Positions 10,145 through 20,169 of a stretch of DNA of 64,000 bases are shown piece after piece. Source of the DNA: Collimonas fungivorans (GTDB taxonomy: Bacteria > Pseudomonadota > Gammaproteobacteria > Burkholderiales > Burkholderiaceae_D). The translations under genes and the position numbers were made by a program. The stretch covers positions 3,472,001 to 3,536,000 of the forward strand of contig NZ_CP013232.1 in the NCBI RefSeq assembly GCF_001584145.1, given 5' to 3'. How positions within the stretch are numbered: position 1 is the stretch's first letter; the number at the start of each line of letters is the position of its first letter. The notes beneath the pieces are model-generated. The model had not been told where the DNA came from and made no database searches. It worked only from the letters and a program-made list of their open reading frames with translations.

Positions 10145-11314
10145 GTGCTGATCGATTTTTTCTTCACCCTGAAAGACGCCAAGATTCCGGTGTCGATCAA
10201 GGAATTCCTGCTCCTGCTGGAAGCGCTGCAGCGCAAAGTCATTTCGCCCACGCTCGATAATTTCTACTATCTGGCGCGCACCACGCTGGTCAAGGACGAA
10301 GCCCATTTCGACAAGTTCGACCAGGCTTTCGGCCGCTATTTCAAGGGCATCCAGAGCGTCTTCGAGAAAAACGCCGAGATCCCGCTGGAGTGGCTGATCC
10401 AGCGCATGAAGCGTGAATTGTCGCCGGAACAGCAGGCGCAGCTGGAGAAATTCGGCTACGACAAGCTGATGGACCGCCTGCAGGAATTGCTGGAAGAACA
10501 GAAAGAACGGCACGAAGGCGGCAACAAATGGATAGGCACCGGCGGCACGTCGCCGTTCGGCCACGGCGGCAGCAATCCGGAGGGCATCCGCATCGGCGGC
10601 AGCGGCGGCAACCGCACTGCGGTCAAGGTGTGGGATGCGCGCGCCTACCGCGACTACGACGACGAGCGCGAACTGGGCACGCGCAATATCAAGGTCGCCC
10701 TGCGCCGCCTGCGCAAGTTCGCGCGCGAAGGCGTCGCCGAAGAACTGGCGCTGGACGACACCATACGCGCCACGGCTAACAATGCCGGCTACCTCGACAT
10801 CAAGATGCGGCCTGAGCGCAAGAACAATATCAAGGTATTGATGCTGCTGGATGTCGGCGGCACCATGGACGACCACATCGCCCGCACCGAAGAGCTGTTC
10901 AGCGCCGCCAAGACAGAATTCAAGAACATGGAATTTTTTTATTTCCACAACTGCGTCTACGACTACCTGTGGAAAAACAACCAGCGCCGCCATGCCGAAC
11001 GGTTCCCGACCTGGGATATCCTGCGCAAGTACACGCCGGACACCAAGCTGATCTTTGTCGGCGACGCCACCATGAGCCCCTATGAAATCCTGCAGCCGGG
11101 CGGTTCGGTCGAATACAACAATGAAGAAGCTGGCGCCGAATGGCTGCAGCGCTTCACCAAGGCCTTTCCCAAGTTCGTCTGGCTCAATCCCGAACCCGAA
11201 GGTTTGTGGCAGTACCGGCAGTCGGTCGAAGTAATACGGCAGCTGATGAGCAACCGCATGTTTCCGGTGACCATGGACGGCCTCGAGCGCGGCATGCGCT
11301 TGCTCAGCAAGTAA
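10145..11314 (+). CDS. VWA domain-containing protein (CoxE-like)
   Basis: Protein of 389 aa starting at GTG 10145, 5 nt after the MoxR gene. The N-terminal helical half resembles CoxE-like proteins (VLIDFFFTLKDAKIPVS), the middle has a Gly-rich linker (about 130-160), and the C-terminal half is a von Willebrand A domain with a MIDAS-type LLDVGGTMDDH, where canonical DxSxS is DxGxT as in CoxE relatives. This domain binds a divalent ion and mediates complex assembly with the MoxR ATPase. Confidence 0.9.
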   Translation: MLIDFFFTLKDAKIPVSIKEFLLLLEALQRKVISPTLDNFYYLARTTLVKDEAHFDKFDQAFGRYFKGIQSVFEKNAEIPLEWLIQRMKRELSPEQQAQLEKFGYDKLMDRLQELLEEQKERHEGGNKWIGTGGTSPFGHGGSNPEGIRIGGSGGNRTAVKVWDARAYRDYDDERELGTRNIKVALRRLRKFAREGVAEELALDDTIRATANNAGYLDIKMRPERKNNIKVLMLLDVGGTMDDHIARTEELFSAAKTEFKNMEFFYFHNCVYDYLWKNNQRRHAERFPTWDILRKYTPDTKLIFVGDATMSPYEILQPGGSVEYNNEEAGAEWLQRFTKAFPKFVWLNPEPEGLWQYRQSVEVIRQLMSNRMFPVTMDGLERGMRLLSK

Positions 11315-11349
11315 CTCAGTAGTAACTCAGCAAACGAACAGCGCCGGCC

Positions 11350-12189
11350 TTAGCGCCGCAAAGACAGGAATTTCCCCAAGGCCAGCAAGATCTGCGGCTG
11401 CTCCAGGTGACGGCTGAGAAAACCGTCGCACTCCACCTGCCGCGCCCGCACATGGTCATAGGCAAAATTCTTGTCGATCAGGAAGATCACCGCAATCCTT
11501 GTATCTTTATGCTGATGCTTGATGATGGTGCACAGATCGTAGGGATCGAAGCTGGCCAGCTGCGGATTGATCAGCACGACCGAAATGGTTTGGCGCGCAT
11601 AAACTTCAGCTGCCGCATCCGGATTGCCGGCCCACTCTACCGGCACCACATGGTGCGCCATGGCCACCGCCAGGTCGTCGCGGAACGTCGACTGGTTGTC
11701 GATCACCAGGATGCGGTCGCTTTGCGGCGGCTTGCTGCGCATGCGTTCGTATTCTTGCGGATCGGTCAGGTCGAGGTCGAGCCGCTCGCGCCGGCGCCGT
11801 TCCGGCACGTTGTTGGCCAAGGCAGTATCGGCTGGATTTTGCTTGGCCAACATGATCTGGCGCCGCTCCATCAAGGTATCCAGCGCATCAAACAGCTTCA
11901 GCCAGCGGATCGGCCGCTCGACGGTGGCAAACGGCAGTTCCACGTTAGACGTGCCGACCAGCAAGGCCGGCCGCAGATTGTTGGGTTCCATGTCGGCCAG
12001 GGTCGCCAGCGCTTTCAGGTCGTCAGCGTTGACCAGGTACAGGTCCGGCTCCTGCAGGCTGTCGGCAGGCAAGCGGAAATATTGCTTCTCGCGATTTTGC
12101 TCGACCGAAAAAGTAGCGTCGAAAATATTGATTTCGCGGGCGGAAAAGCCGATGAAGCGAATCGCGAATGATACGTTATGATTTTTCAT
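11350..12189 (-). CDS. Response-regulator-like protein with degenerate receiver domain
   Basis: A 279-aa cytosolic protein. ATG 12189 is preferred over the more upstream Met codons because a G-rich Shine-Dalgarno lies about 10 nt before it. The N-terminal half (about 1-120) is not recognised. The C-terminal half (about 160-279) folds like a receiver (ILVIDNQSTFRDDLAVAMAHH) but the phospho-acceptor site reads VVLINPQ, with Asn in place of Asp, and the conserved Lys-Pro is replaced by SRHLEQP. It is therefore probably a phosphorylation-independent pseudo-receiver. It is convergent with the VWA gene and divergent from parE. Confidence 0.6.
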   Translation of the reverse strand: MKNHNVSFAIRFIGFSAREINIFDATFSVEQNREKQYFRLPADSLQEPDLYLVNADDLKALATLADMEPNNLRPALLVGTSNVELPFATVERPIRWLKLFDALDTLMERRQIMLAKQNPADTALANNVPERRRRERLDLDLTDPQEYERMRSKPPQSDRILVIDNQSTFRDDLAVAMAHHVVPVEWAGNPDAAAEVYARQTISVVLINPQLASFDPYDLCTIIKHQHKDTRIAVIFLIDKNFAYDHVRARQVECDGFLSRHLEQPQILLALGKFLSLRR

Positions 12190-12496
12190 TTTTTTGTATG
12201 CCCCCTGCTGCACGAACATCGGCGAAACCATGATAGCAGCGCCTTATTTAACTTTCATTTTTATTACCGGACTGTGCAAAACAACAACATTCGCTTGCTG
12301 GCAGCCAACAAAACCAGCCCTTGAATCCGCGCATTAGCCCACTGTCCTCAAGCGATATTTCTTTTACCGCATCTTGCCTGCGCAACCGGACGGCTTTTTC
12401 ATTAGAATGCGCAAGGGATAATAACGAGTAATCTCTGCCGTAATGGCAAACCAGTTCCAAATTAACAATAATTTACATTTAAAACTACACATCTGA
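12190..12496. other. Divergent intergenic region upstream of parE
   Basis: This 307-nt stretch contains no convincing gene. It becomes AT-rich over the last 60 nt before parE. A GATAAT-like hexamer lies near 12416, but no good -35 pairs with it. parE lacks a clear Shine-Dalgarno just before ATG 12497. Confidence 0.4.
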
Positions 12497-14488
12497 ATGG
12501 CAACCAAAAAATCACCGCAATCTGACTACAGCGAATCGTCGATCCGTGTACTGAAAGGCCTGGAGCCGGTCAAGCAACGCCCTGGCATGTACACCCGCAC
12601 CGAAAATCCGCTGCATATCATTCAGGAAGTGATTGACAATGCCTCGGACGAAGCGCTTGGCGGATTCTGCAAGAATATCCTGGTGACCCTGAATACCGAC
12701 GGCAGCGTCAGCGTCGAGGACGACGGCCGTGGCATCCCGGTCGGCATGCACCCGGAAGAAAAAGTCCCGACGGTGGAAATCGTCTTCACCCGCCTGCACG
12801 CCGGCGGCAAGTTCGACAAGGGCAGCGGCGGCGCCTACTCTTTTTCCGGCGGCTTGCACGGGGTCGGCGTCTCGGTCACCAACGCCCTCTCCTCGCGCCT
12901 GGAAATCACGGTGTGGCGTGAAGGCGGCGAACATCATATGGTGTTCGCCGACGGCGACGTGATTGAAAAACTCAAGTCGCGCCCGCTCGGCCGCGAAGAC
13001 GGCAAGAAATCCGGAACTCGCGTCACTGCCTGGCCGAATCCGAAATACTTCGACTCGCCGGCCATCTCGCAACCGGAACTGCAGCGCCTGCTGCGCTCCA
13101 AGGCGGTGTTGCTGCCGGGCGTCAAAGTCACGCTGCTCAACGCCAAGAACGGCGACAGCCAGACCTGGCAATACGACCAGGGCTTGCGCGGCTACCTGAT
13201 GGAATCGCTGGCGCAGTCGTCGAACGCCGAACCGCTGATCCCGCTGTTCGAAGGCGAGCAGTACGCCAATGCCGATGCCGAGGGTTTCGCCGAAGGCGAA
13301 GGCGCGGCCTGGGTGGTGGCCTGGACCGAAGACGGCGCCATCGTGCGCGAATCCTATGTCAACCTGATTCCGACTTCGGCCGGCGGCACCCATGAATCGG
13401 GCCTGCGCGAAGGCTTGTTCGGCGCCGTCAAGAGTTTCGTCGAAATGCATTCGCTGCTGCCCAAGGGCGTCAAGCTGCTGCCGGAAGACGTGTTTGCGCG
13501 CGTTTCCTTCGTCTTGTCGGCCAAGGTGCTGGATCCGCAGTTCCAGGGCCAGATCAAGGAACGCCTGAATTCGCGCGACGCCGTGCGGCTGGTGTCGACC
13601 TATACCCGGCCGGCGCTGGAGCTGTGGCTGAACCAGCATGTCGAATACGGCAAGAAACTGGCCGACCTGGTGATCAAGCAAGCCCAGAACCGTTTGCGCT
13701 CGGCGCAAAAAGTCGAAAAGAAAAAATCTTCCGGGGTAGCCGTCTTGCCGGGCAAGCTGACCGATTGCGAATCCAGCGATATCAGCCGCAACGAACTGTT
13801 TCTGGTCGAAGGCGATTCCGCCGGCGGTTCCGCCAAAATGGGCCGCGACAAGGAGTTCCAGGCGATCCTGCCGCTGCGCGGCAAGGTGCTGAACTCCTGG
13901 GAAACCGAGCGCGACCGCCTGTTCGCCAACAATGAAATCCACGATATTGCGGTCGCCATCGGCGTCGACCCTCATGGCAAAACCGACACCATCGATTTCA
14001 GCGGCCTGCGTTACGGCAAGATCTGCATCTTGTCGGATGCGGATGTCGACGGTTCGCATATCCAGGTTCTGCTGCTGACGCTGTTTTTCCGCCATTTCCC
14101 GCAACTGATAGACCGCGGCAACATCTGCATCGCGCGGCCGCCGCTGTACCGGGTCGATGCGCCGGCGCGCGGCAAGAAGCCGGCGCAGAAAATCTATGCG
14201 CTGGACGATGGCGAGCTGGAAGCGATTGAAGATAAATTGCGCAAGGACGGCGTCAAGGACGGTGCATGGTCCATCTCCCGCTTCAAAGGCCTGGGCGAAA
14301 TGAATGCCGAGCAGCTGTGGGAAACCACGATGAATCCGGATACTCGCAGGCTGCTGCCGGTTTCACTCGGCAACTTCGACCTGGAAGCGTCGGAAAACCG
14401 CTTCAACATGTTGATGGGCAAGGGAGAAGCCGCGGCGCGCCGGGCCTGGATTGAAGAACACGGCAATGAAGCAGAGGCCGACATCTAA
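12497..14488 (+). CDS. parE: DNA topoisomerase IV subunit B
   Basis: ATPase subunit of topoisomerase IV, which decatenates daughter chromosomes. It is 663 aa, normal for ParE and shorter than GyrB. The GHKL ATPase region shows EVIDNASDEALGG and the glycine loops DDGRGIPVG and GGLHGVGVS. The TOPRIM domain shows ELFLVEGDSAGGSAKMGRD and ILSDADVDGSHI with the metal-binding acidic cluster. The C-terminus carries SRFKGLGEMNAEQLWETTM. parC lies downstream in the same direction with a transglycosylase gene between, which separates it from gyrB. Confidence 0.97.
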   Translation: MATKKSPQSDYSESSIRVLKGLEPVKQRPGMYTRTENPLHIIQEVIDNASDEALGGFCKNILVTLNTDGSVSVEDDGRGIPVGMHPEEKVPTVEIVFTRLHAGGKFDKGSGGAYSFSGGLHGVGVSVTNALSSRLEITVWREGGEHHMVFADGDVIEKLKSRPLGREDGKKSGTRVTAWPNPKYFDSPAISQPELQRLLRSKAVLLPGVKVTLLNAKNGDSQTWQYDQGLRGYLMESLAQSSNAEPLIPLFEGEQYANADAEGFAEGEGAAWVVAWTEDGAIVRESYVNLIPTSAGGTHESGLREGLFGAVKSFVEMHSLLPKGVKLLPEDVFARVSFVLSAKVLDPQFQGQIKERLNSRDAVRLVSTYTRPALELWLNQHVEYGKKLADLVIKQAQNRLRSAQKVEKKKSSGVAVLPGKLTDCESSDISRNELFLVEGDSAGGSAKMGRDKEFQAILPLRGKVLNSWETERDRLFANNEIHDIAVAIGVDPHGKTDTIDFSGLRYGKICILSDADVDGSHIQVLLLTLFFRHFPQLIDRGNICIARPPLYRVDAPARGKKPAQKIYALDDGELEAIEDKLRKDGVKDGAWSISRFKGLGEMNAEQLWETTMNPDTRRLLPVSLGNFDLEASENRFNMLMGKGEAAARRAWIEEHGNEAEADI

Positions 14489-14777
14489 ACCAGGCGCAGC
14501 ACGAGGTATAGCGACATATGGCGATATGACAACATTTTTGCCGTCCGCCATGCGCGGTGGCGAAACGTATTATCATGGTTGCAGTTTCCAGGCTTCCCGG
14601 CGCCACTGTCATGTTTCCCGGACAGCTGGCAGCCAGTCGACCATCCCCGTCGTCCGCCGCAACAATAGCGCAACCGCCCTGCTGCCCAGGGTTTTACCGC
14701 AGCTCATCGCCGAGCTTGCAAAGGATAGTGTTTTTAATGAAATACCGTAACAGATTAAGCTTGGCCTCCGATAGCAG
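14489..14777. other. Intergenic region between parE and the transglycosylase gene
   Basis: This 289-nt stretch has no supported gene. It probably carries the promoter and leader of the transglycosylase-parC unit; no strong -35/-10 or terminator hairpin stood out. Confidence 0.4.
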
Positions 14778-15656
14778 ATGAACCAGCTTCGCCGTCATCT
14801 GGGCCAACTCCTCACCGCCACTCTTCTGACGTTTGCACTTCTGACCACGGTCGGTAGCGCACGCGCGGATATTTTCGGCTATATCGACGCCGATGGCATG
14901 GGGCATTTCTCGACCGAGAAGCTGGACAACCGTTATCAGCTTTTCATGCGCGGCGACGGCTTTTTCGATTCTTCCCAGCTGGCGGCAGGCGGCGCCAAGC
15001 CGCTCGACCAGAAGCTGCGCGACAGCCCGCTGTTCCGCTACCTGTCGCAACATCCGAACCTGAAAAAATACGAAGCGCTGGTAGACCAGGCGGCGCAGGA
15101 ATTCGCGCTGGAGCCGGCCCTGCTGAAGGCCGTGATGGCGGCTGAGTCAGGCTTCAATCCCGCTGCCGTATCGCCCAAGGGTGCGATCGGCCTGATGCAG
15201 ATCATGCCGGCCACAGCCGAGCGTTACGGCCTGACCGGCGACAGCAAGAAACCGGTCGAGAAAAAACTGACCGACCCGCGCACCAATATCCGCCTGGGCG
15301 CGCGCTATCTGCGCGACTTGCTGAAACTCTATCCGGCGCAGCAGGAACTGGTGATCGCTTCTTACAACGCCGGCGAAGGCGCCGTACAGAAATACAATAA
15401 CAAGGTGCCGCCGTATGCGGAAACACGCAACTACGTGCAGCTGGTGCGCCAGTTTTACCAGCTGTACCAGCCGGCATTCGCGCAATCCGCCGCTAGCACT
15501 AACGCCGGCGGCAAACCCGGCCTGAACCGCATCCGCCTGGTGATTCCGGGCCGCAGCAACATGCCGGCGGCCATCGCGCCCAATCTAAATCCGGCTCCGG
15601 CTCCAATTCCGCCAGCTGCGGCGATATCCGCAACGGCAACGCCTCTTATCGAATAA
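14778..15656 (+). CDS. Lytic transglycosylase (SLT domain)
   Basis: Periplasmic murein-cleaving enzyme of 292 aa. It has a signal peptide (residues 1-30, ending SARA), a short DUF4124-like segment ([14 protein letters not shown]) and a SLT/goose-lysozyme domain (about 95-220) with the catalytic Glu123 in AAESGFNP, followed by [17 protein letters not shown] and [10 protein letters not shown]. The C-terminus is Pro/Ala-rich. It ends 14 nt before parC, so the two are likely cotranscribed. The placement between parE and parC recurs in Burkholderiales. Confidence 0.92.
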   Translation: MNQLRRHLGQLLTATLLTFALLTTVGSARADIFGYIDADGMGHFSTEKLDNRYQLFMRGDGFFDSSQLAAGGAKPLDQKLRDSPLFRYLSQHPNLKKYEALVDQAAQEFALEPALLKAVMAAESGFNPAAVSPKGAIGLMQIMPATAERYGLTGDSKKPVEKKLTDPRTNIRLGARYLRDLLKLYPAQQELVIASYNAGEGAVQKYNNKVPPYAETRNYVQLVRQFYQLYQPAFAQSAASTNAGGKPGLNRIRLVIPGRSNMPAAIAPNLNPAPAPIPPAAAISATATPLIE

Positions 15657-15670
15657 TTTCCCGACTCCTC

Positions 15671-17992
15671 ATGACCGACCAAAACGATCTGTTTGCTACG
15701 CCAGATGCACCAACCCCGGACGCTGAATCCTTAACCCTCGCCACCTTCGCTGAACGCGCCTACCTCGACTACGCCATTTCGGTCGTCAAGGGCCGCGCCT
15801 TGCCCGACGTCTCCGACGGCCAGAAGCCGGTGCAGCGCCGCATCCTGTACGCGATGAGCGAGCTGGGCCTGAACGCCGCCGCCAAACCGCGCAAATCGGC
15901 GCTGGTGGTGGGCGATGTGCTGGGCAAGCTGCACCCGCACGGCGACCAGTCGGTGTACGACGCCCTGGTACGCATGACCCAGGATTTCTCGCTACGCTAT
16001 CCGCTGGTCGACGGCCAGGGCAACTTCGGTTCGCGCGACGGCGACGGCGCCGCTGCGATGCGTTACACCGAGGCGCGTCTGACGCCGATCGCCCGTTTGC
16101 TGCTGGAAGAAATCGCCATGGGCACGGTCGATTTCCAGCCCAACTACGACGGCTCCACCGAAGAACCGAAACTGCTGCCGGCGCGGCTGCCTTTCGTGCT
16201 GCTGAACGGAGCTTCGGGGATTGCGGTCGGCCTGGCCACTGAAATTCCATCGCACAACTTGCAGGAAGTGGCGAAAGCTGCTGTCGCCCTGATCCGCAAT
16301 CCCAACCTGAGCCATGCCGAGCTGATGCAGATCATTCCCGGCCCGGATTTCCCGGGCGGCGGCCAGATCATCACCTCGGCCGGCGCGATCTCGGAGATGT
16401 ACGAGAGCGGCCGCGGCAGCCTGAAAGTACGCGCCACCTGGAAGATCGAAGACCTGGCGCGCGGCCAATGGCAAGCCGTGGTCACGGAACTGCCGCCTGG
16501 CGCATCGTCACAGAAGATCCTGGAAGAAATCGAAGAGCTGACCAATCCGAAAATCAAGCTCGGCAAGAAAACCCTGACGCCGGAACAGCTGGCGCTCAAG
16601 ACGTCGATCCTGTCGGTGCTCGACACGGTGCGCGACGAATCGGGGCGCGACGCGCCGGTGCGCCTGGTGTTCGAACCGAAATCGAAGAACCTGGACCAGA
16701 CCGAATTCACCAACATGCTGCTGGCCCATACTTCGCTGGAAAGCAGCGCTTCGATCAACCTGGTGATGATAGGCGGCGATGGCCGTCCGCGCCAGAAGGG
16801 CCTGGGCATGATCTTGCGCGAGTGGATCACTTTCCGCTTCGCCACCATCACCCGCCGCACGCAGTTCAAGCTGCAGAAAATCGATGACCGCATCCATATC
16901 CTGGAAGGCCGCGAAGCGATCCTGCTGAATATCGACAAGGTGATCAAGATCATCCGCGAATCGGATGAACCGAAACCGGCGCTGATCGAGGCATTCAAGC
17001 TGTCCGACCGCCAGGCCGAAGATATCCTGGAAATCCGCCTGCGCCAGCTGGCGCGCCTGGAGACCATCAAGATCCAGCAGGAACTGGCCGAGCTGCGCAA
17101 TGAAAAAGCCACGCTGCAAGACCTGCTCGACAATCCGGCCTCGATGAAACGCCTGGTGATCAAGGAAATCGAAGCCGACCAGAAGCAATTCGGCGACGCC
17201 CGCCGCACCCTGATCGAAGCCGCGGAAAAAGCCGTGGTGGAAACCCGCATCGTCGATGAGCCGGTAACCGTCATCATTTCGCAAAAAGGCTGGGTGCGCG
17301 CACGCACCGGCCACGGCCATGACGCCAGCCAGTTCGGCTTCAAGGCGGGCGATGCCTTGTACGGCGCATTCGAGTGCCGCACCGTCGACAACCTGCTGAC
17401 CTTCGGCTCCAACGGCCGCATCTATTCGGTATCGGTAGCGACCTTGCCGAACGCGCGCGGCGACGGCGTGCCGATCACGACCCTGATCGACCTGGCCAAC
17501 GGCAGCAGCGTCATGCATTATTTCGCCGGCCCGTCCGACCTGGTACTGCTGCTGGCAAGCTCCGGCGGCTACGGCTTCACCGCCAAGATCGGCGACATGC
17601 TGAGCCGGGTCAAGGCCGGCAAGTCCTATGTCACGCTGGATGAGGGCGACCTGCCCTTGCCGCCGCAGGCGCTGAGCGCCAATGTCAGCGCCATCGCCTG
17701 CCTGTCGGAAAAAGGCCGCCTGCTGGTGTTCGGCCTGGACGAATGCAAGTCGCTCAGCAACGGCGGCCGCGGCGTGATCCTGATGGAATTGGAAGACAAG
17801 GAAAAACTGCTGGCGGCGCAACCGATCAGCCAGCGCGGCGTGCTGGTATCCGGCATCGGCCGCGGCGGCAAGGCGCAACAGGTAACTCTGTCTGCATCAG
17901 GACTGGCGCCGCATATCGGCAAACGCGCCCGCAAAGGGAAGATGCTGGAATCGAAACTCAAGCCGGCGACATTAACACCCGTGACACCATAG
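15671..17992 (+). CDS. parC: DNA topoisomerase IV subunit A
   Basis: DNA-cleaving subunit of topoisomerase IV, 773 aa. The winged-helix/tower part has the active-site Tyr132 in [14 protein letters not shown], preceded by the quinolone-resistance region [19 protein letters not shown] coiled-coil region (about 400-500) is followed by a degenerate beta-pinwheel C-terminal domain shorter than that of GyrA and without a GyrA box, as expected for ParC. Downstream lie a long palindrome and a bidirectional terminator. Confidence 0.96.
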   Translation: MTDQNDLFATPDAPTPDAESLTLATFAERAYLDYAISVVKGRALPDVSDGQKPVQRRILYAMSELGLNAAAKPRKSALVVGDVLGKLHPHGDQSVYDALVRMTQDFSLRYPLVDGQGNFGSRDGDGAAAMRYTEARLTPIARLLLEEIAMGTVDFQPNYDGSTEEPKLLPARLPFVLLNGASGIAVGLATEIPSHNLQEVAKAAVALIRNPNLSHAELMQIIPGPDFPGGGQIITSAGAISEMYESGRGSLKVRATWKIEDLARGQWQAVVTELPPGASSQKILEEIEELTNPKIKLGKKTLTPEQLALKTSILSVLDTVRDESGRDAPVRLVFEPKSKNLDQTEFTNMLLAHTSLESSASINLVMIGGDGRPRQKGLGMILREWITFRFATITRRTQFKLQKIDDRIHILEGREAILLNIDKVIKIIRESDEPKPALIEAFKLSDRQAEDILEIRLRQLARLETIKIQQELAELRNEKATLQDLLDNPASMKRLVIKEIEADQKQFGDARRTLIEAAEKAVVETRIVDEPVTVIISQKGWVRARTGHGHDASQFGFKAGDALYGAFECRTVDNLLTFGSNGRIYSVSVATLPNARGDGVPITTLIDLANGSSVMHYFAGPSDLVLLLASSGGYGFTAKIGDMLSRVKAGKSYVTLDEGDLPLPPQALSANVSAIACLSEKGRLLVFGLDECKSLSNGGRGVILMELEDKEKLLAAQPISQRGVLVSGIGRGGKAQQVTLSASGLAPHIGKRARKGKMLESKLKPATLTPVTP

Positions 17993-18032
17993 CCCTGCAG
18001 CCATAAAGCAGCCCGTTCCGCGCCGCTTTATT

Positions 18033-18081
18033 AAATTAGGGTCAGAGTCGAATTAAAATAATTCGACTCTGACCCTAATTT
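18033..18081. repeat. 23-bp perfect palindrome (REP-like)
   Basis: Two perfect 23-bp arms flank a 3-nt AAA loop. The arm core is AGGGTCAGAGTCGAATTA. GGGTCAGA-type termini are typical of dispersed palindromic repeats in Betaproteobacteria associated with REP-type transposases. No second copy was seen in this window and no transposase is adjacent. It may also help terminate parC transcription. Confidence 0.7.
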
Positions 18082-18099
18082 TTCCCCGGACCTGAAAAT

Positions 18100-18132
18100 A
18101 AAAAAGCCAACTTCATTCAAGTCGGCTTTTTT
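18100..18132. terminator. Bidirectional Rho-independent terminator
   Basis: A stem with one A-C mismatch (18100-18113 with 18119-18132), 5-nt loop and A/T tracts on both sides. It lies between convergent parC and the aminotransferase gene and serves both strands. Confidence 0.85.
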
Positions 18133-18185
18133 TGTTTGCATCAAATTACTGCAGCGCAAGCTGCGCGAAGACTATTGCATGGAAA

Positions 18186-19379
18186 TCAAAGCTTCGAAGC
18201 AATCAGCTTGCCCAGCCTCTCTATCCCTTCACGTATTTTTGCCGGCGGCACGGTCACGAAACTCAGGCGCAAGGTATGTTGTTCCGGCGTATTGCCGTAG
18301 AACGGGCCGCCCGGCACGAACGCCACGTGCTGCTCCACCGCTTCCGCCAGCAGCTTGACGCTGTCGATATGCTTGGGCAAGGTGACCCAGATGAACATGC
18401 CGCCTTCCGGCTTGGTCCAGCTGGTGCCGGCTGGGAAATAGGTCTTCAGCGCATCCAGCATGGCGTCGCACTGGTCCGAATACAGTTTGCGGATGGTCGG
18501 GATATGCTGGTCGAGGAAACCGTCCTTGATGGTTTCGTACACCACCATTTGCGTCAGCTGCGCGGTATGCAGGTCGGTCGCCTGCTTGGCCTGTTCCAGC
18601 TTTTCGATCAGGGGCCGCGGCGCTACCACATAGCCCAGGCGGATTCCCGGCGTCAGGATCTTGGAAAAGGACCCCATGTAGATCACCCCGCCCGGGTTCA
18701 TGCTCAGCATCTTCGGCAGCGGTTCGGCGCGATAGCTGAGGGCGCCGTAAGGATCATCCTCGATCAGCGGCAAGCCGAGCCGTGCGCAGATATCGACCAG
18801 CGCGTGGCGGCGTTCCACCGACAAGGTGCGGCCCGTAGGATTCTGGAAATTCGGCAGCGCATACAGCATGCGCGCGCCCTGCCCCAGGGTCGCCACGGTT
18901 TCCGGGATCAGACCGCCTTCGTCGCTAGGGACCGAGACGAACTCGGGGCCATACAGGGAAAACGCCTGCAGGGCGCCCAGGTAGCTTGGCGTTTCCACCA
19001 GCACCTTGCTGTCTTCATCGATCAGCACCTTGCCCAGCAAATCCAGGCCTTGCTGCGAACCGGAAGTCATCATGACCTGGTTCGCCATGATCTTGGCGCC
19101 GTCGGTCGACAGCGAATTGGCTACCCATTCGCGCAGCGGGCCATAACCGTCGGTCGGGCCGTATTGCAAGGCAACCTTGCCTTGCTCCGACAATATTTTG
19201 TCGAACGCCACTTTCAACTGCTCGACCGGGAAAGTCGCAGGCGAAGGCAGGCCGCCGGCGAAGGAAATGATTTCCGGACGCATGGTGATCTTCAGGATTT
19301 CGCGGATGGCCGAGCTTTGCAGTTTCTGCGCGCGCTGCGAAAAATGCCATTGCAGCGGGGTGGGATTTTCGATTTTCAT
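18186..19379 (-). CDS. PLP-dependent aminotransferase (fold type I, LysN/2-aminoadipate type)
   Basis: A 397-aa aminotransferase without an N-terminal wHTH domain, so not a MocR regulator. Motifs: GSQQGLDLLGKVLIDE, the YALPNFQNPTGRTL substrate/PLP region, EDDPYGALSYR and the PLP lysine in YMGSFSKILTPGIRLGY. The closest named families are 2-aminoadipate transaminase and aromatic/branched-chain aminotransferases; the true substrate cannot be set from sequence. The upstream RidA gene, on the same strand, could clear the enamine by-products of PLP chemistry. Confidence 0.87.
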   Translation of the reverse strand: MKIENPTPLQWHFSQRAQKLQSSAIREILKITMRPEIISFAGGLPSPATFPVEQLKVAFDKILSEQGKVALQYGPTDGYGPLREWVANSLSTDGAKIMANQVMMTSGSQQGLDLLGKVLIDEDSKVLVETPSYLGALQAFSLYGPEFVSVPSDEGGLIPETVATLGQGARMLYALPNFQNPTGRTLSVERRHALVDICARLGLPLIEDDPYGALSYRAEPLPKMLSMNPGGVIYMGSFSKILTPGIRLGYVVAPRPLIEKLEQAKQATDLHTAQLTQMVVYETIKDGFLDQHIPTIRKLYSDQCDAMLDALKTYFPAGTSWTKPEGGMFIWVTLPKHIDSVKLLAEAVEQHVAFVPGGPFYGNTPEQHTLRLSFVTVPPAKIREGIERLGKLIASKL

Positions 19380-19487
19380 ACTATTCTCTTCAAGTGATCT
19401 ATTTTAAGAGGCCGCCGTCAAGCGCCCAGCCAAGGCCGGACGCGGATTGCAGCAGCCTGCGGTTTTTATGATCTGCCGTCTCCTGGG

Positions 19488-19510
19488 CTGGCAGCGGATG
19501 GCGCTGCCAG
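19488..19510. other. Perfect 9-bp hairpin between ridA-like and aminotransferase genes
   Basis: CTGGCAGCG and its complement CGCTGCCAG are separated by 5 nt. There is no T-tract on the minus strand, so it looks like an mRNA-stabilising or processing hairpin and not a complete terminator. Confidence 0.45.
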
Positions 19511-19524
19511 GACTACGCCGCGGA

Positions 19525-19983
19525 CTACTCTATTTCAGCAATCATTTCAATTTCCACGCAGGCGCCCAACGGCAGCTGTGCTACGCCGAATGCGGAACGG
19601 GCATGTTTGCCCTGCTCGCCGAATACTTCGCCGATCAGTTCGGAGGCGCCGTTGGTAACCAGGTGCTGCTCCGTGAAATCAGGCGTCGAATTGACCAGGC
19701 TCATCAACTTGACGACGCGCTTGACGCGCTTCAGGTCGCCGCCGCATGCTGCTTGCAGGGTGGCGATCAGGTCGATGGCGATGCCGCGCGCGGCCAGCTT
19801 GGCTTCTTCGGTAGTGGCGTCCTTGCCCAGTTGGCCGACCCAGATCTTGCCGTCTTTCTTGGACAAGTGACCGGACAGGTAAACCGTGTTGCCGCTTTGG
19901 GCGTACATCACATAAGCGGCAGCAGGTGCGGCAACCGCAGGCAATGTGATATTCAGGGCTTGCAACTTTTCATATACAGACAT
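19525..19983 (-). CDS. RidA family protein (enamine/imine deaminase)
   Basis: A 152-aa YjgF/YER057c/UK114 family protein, which hydrolyses reactive 2-aminoacrylate-type intermediates released by PLP enzymes or acts on related substrates. Visible features are the family core TVYLSGHLSKKDGKIWVGQ, a central GGDLKRVKRVVKLMSLVNS helix and the C-terminal ARSAFGVAQLPLGACVEIEMIAE. It belongs to the longer RidA subgroup (about 150 aa) whose N-terminus (SVYEKLQALNITLP) differs from canonical RidA. It lies upstream of the aminotransferase gene on the same strand. Confidence 0.88.
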   Translation of the reverse strand: MSVYEKLQALNITLPAVAAPAAAYVMYAQSGNTVYLSGHLSKKDGKIWVGQLGKDATTEEAKLAARGIAIDLIATLQAACGGDLKRVKRVVKLMSLVNSTPDFTEQHLVTNGASELIGEVFGEQGKHARSAFGVAQLPLGACVEIEMIAEIE

Positions 19984-20169
19984 CTGACACTCCGAAAAAA
20001 ATCATTTGCCCGCGCTTTTGGCGCCAGCAGCAATGACGGGATAAATGGGATACAGCCGGCTGGCGCCCCGCCAAATTCCGGCCAATACGGGATTATCTCA
20101 CTCCAGCGCCCAAATTGCGAAATGTGGCTTGGTATTTTGACAGCTGCGTTTGCTTCCTGCGTTTGTCAC

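Noticed and set aside
12512..14104. Long antisense open frame opposite parE
   Set aside because: A by-product of high GC content in the parE reading frame; no ribosome-binding site and no family resemblance.
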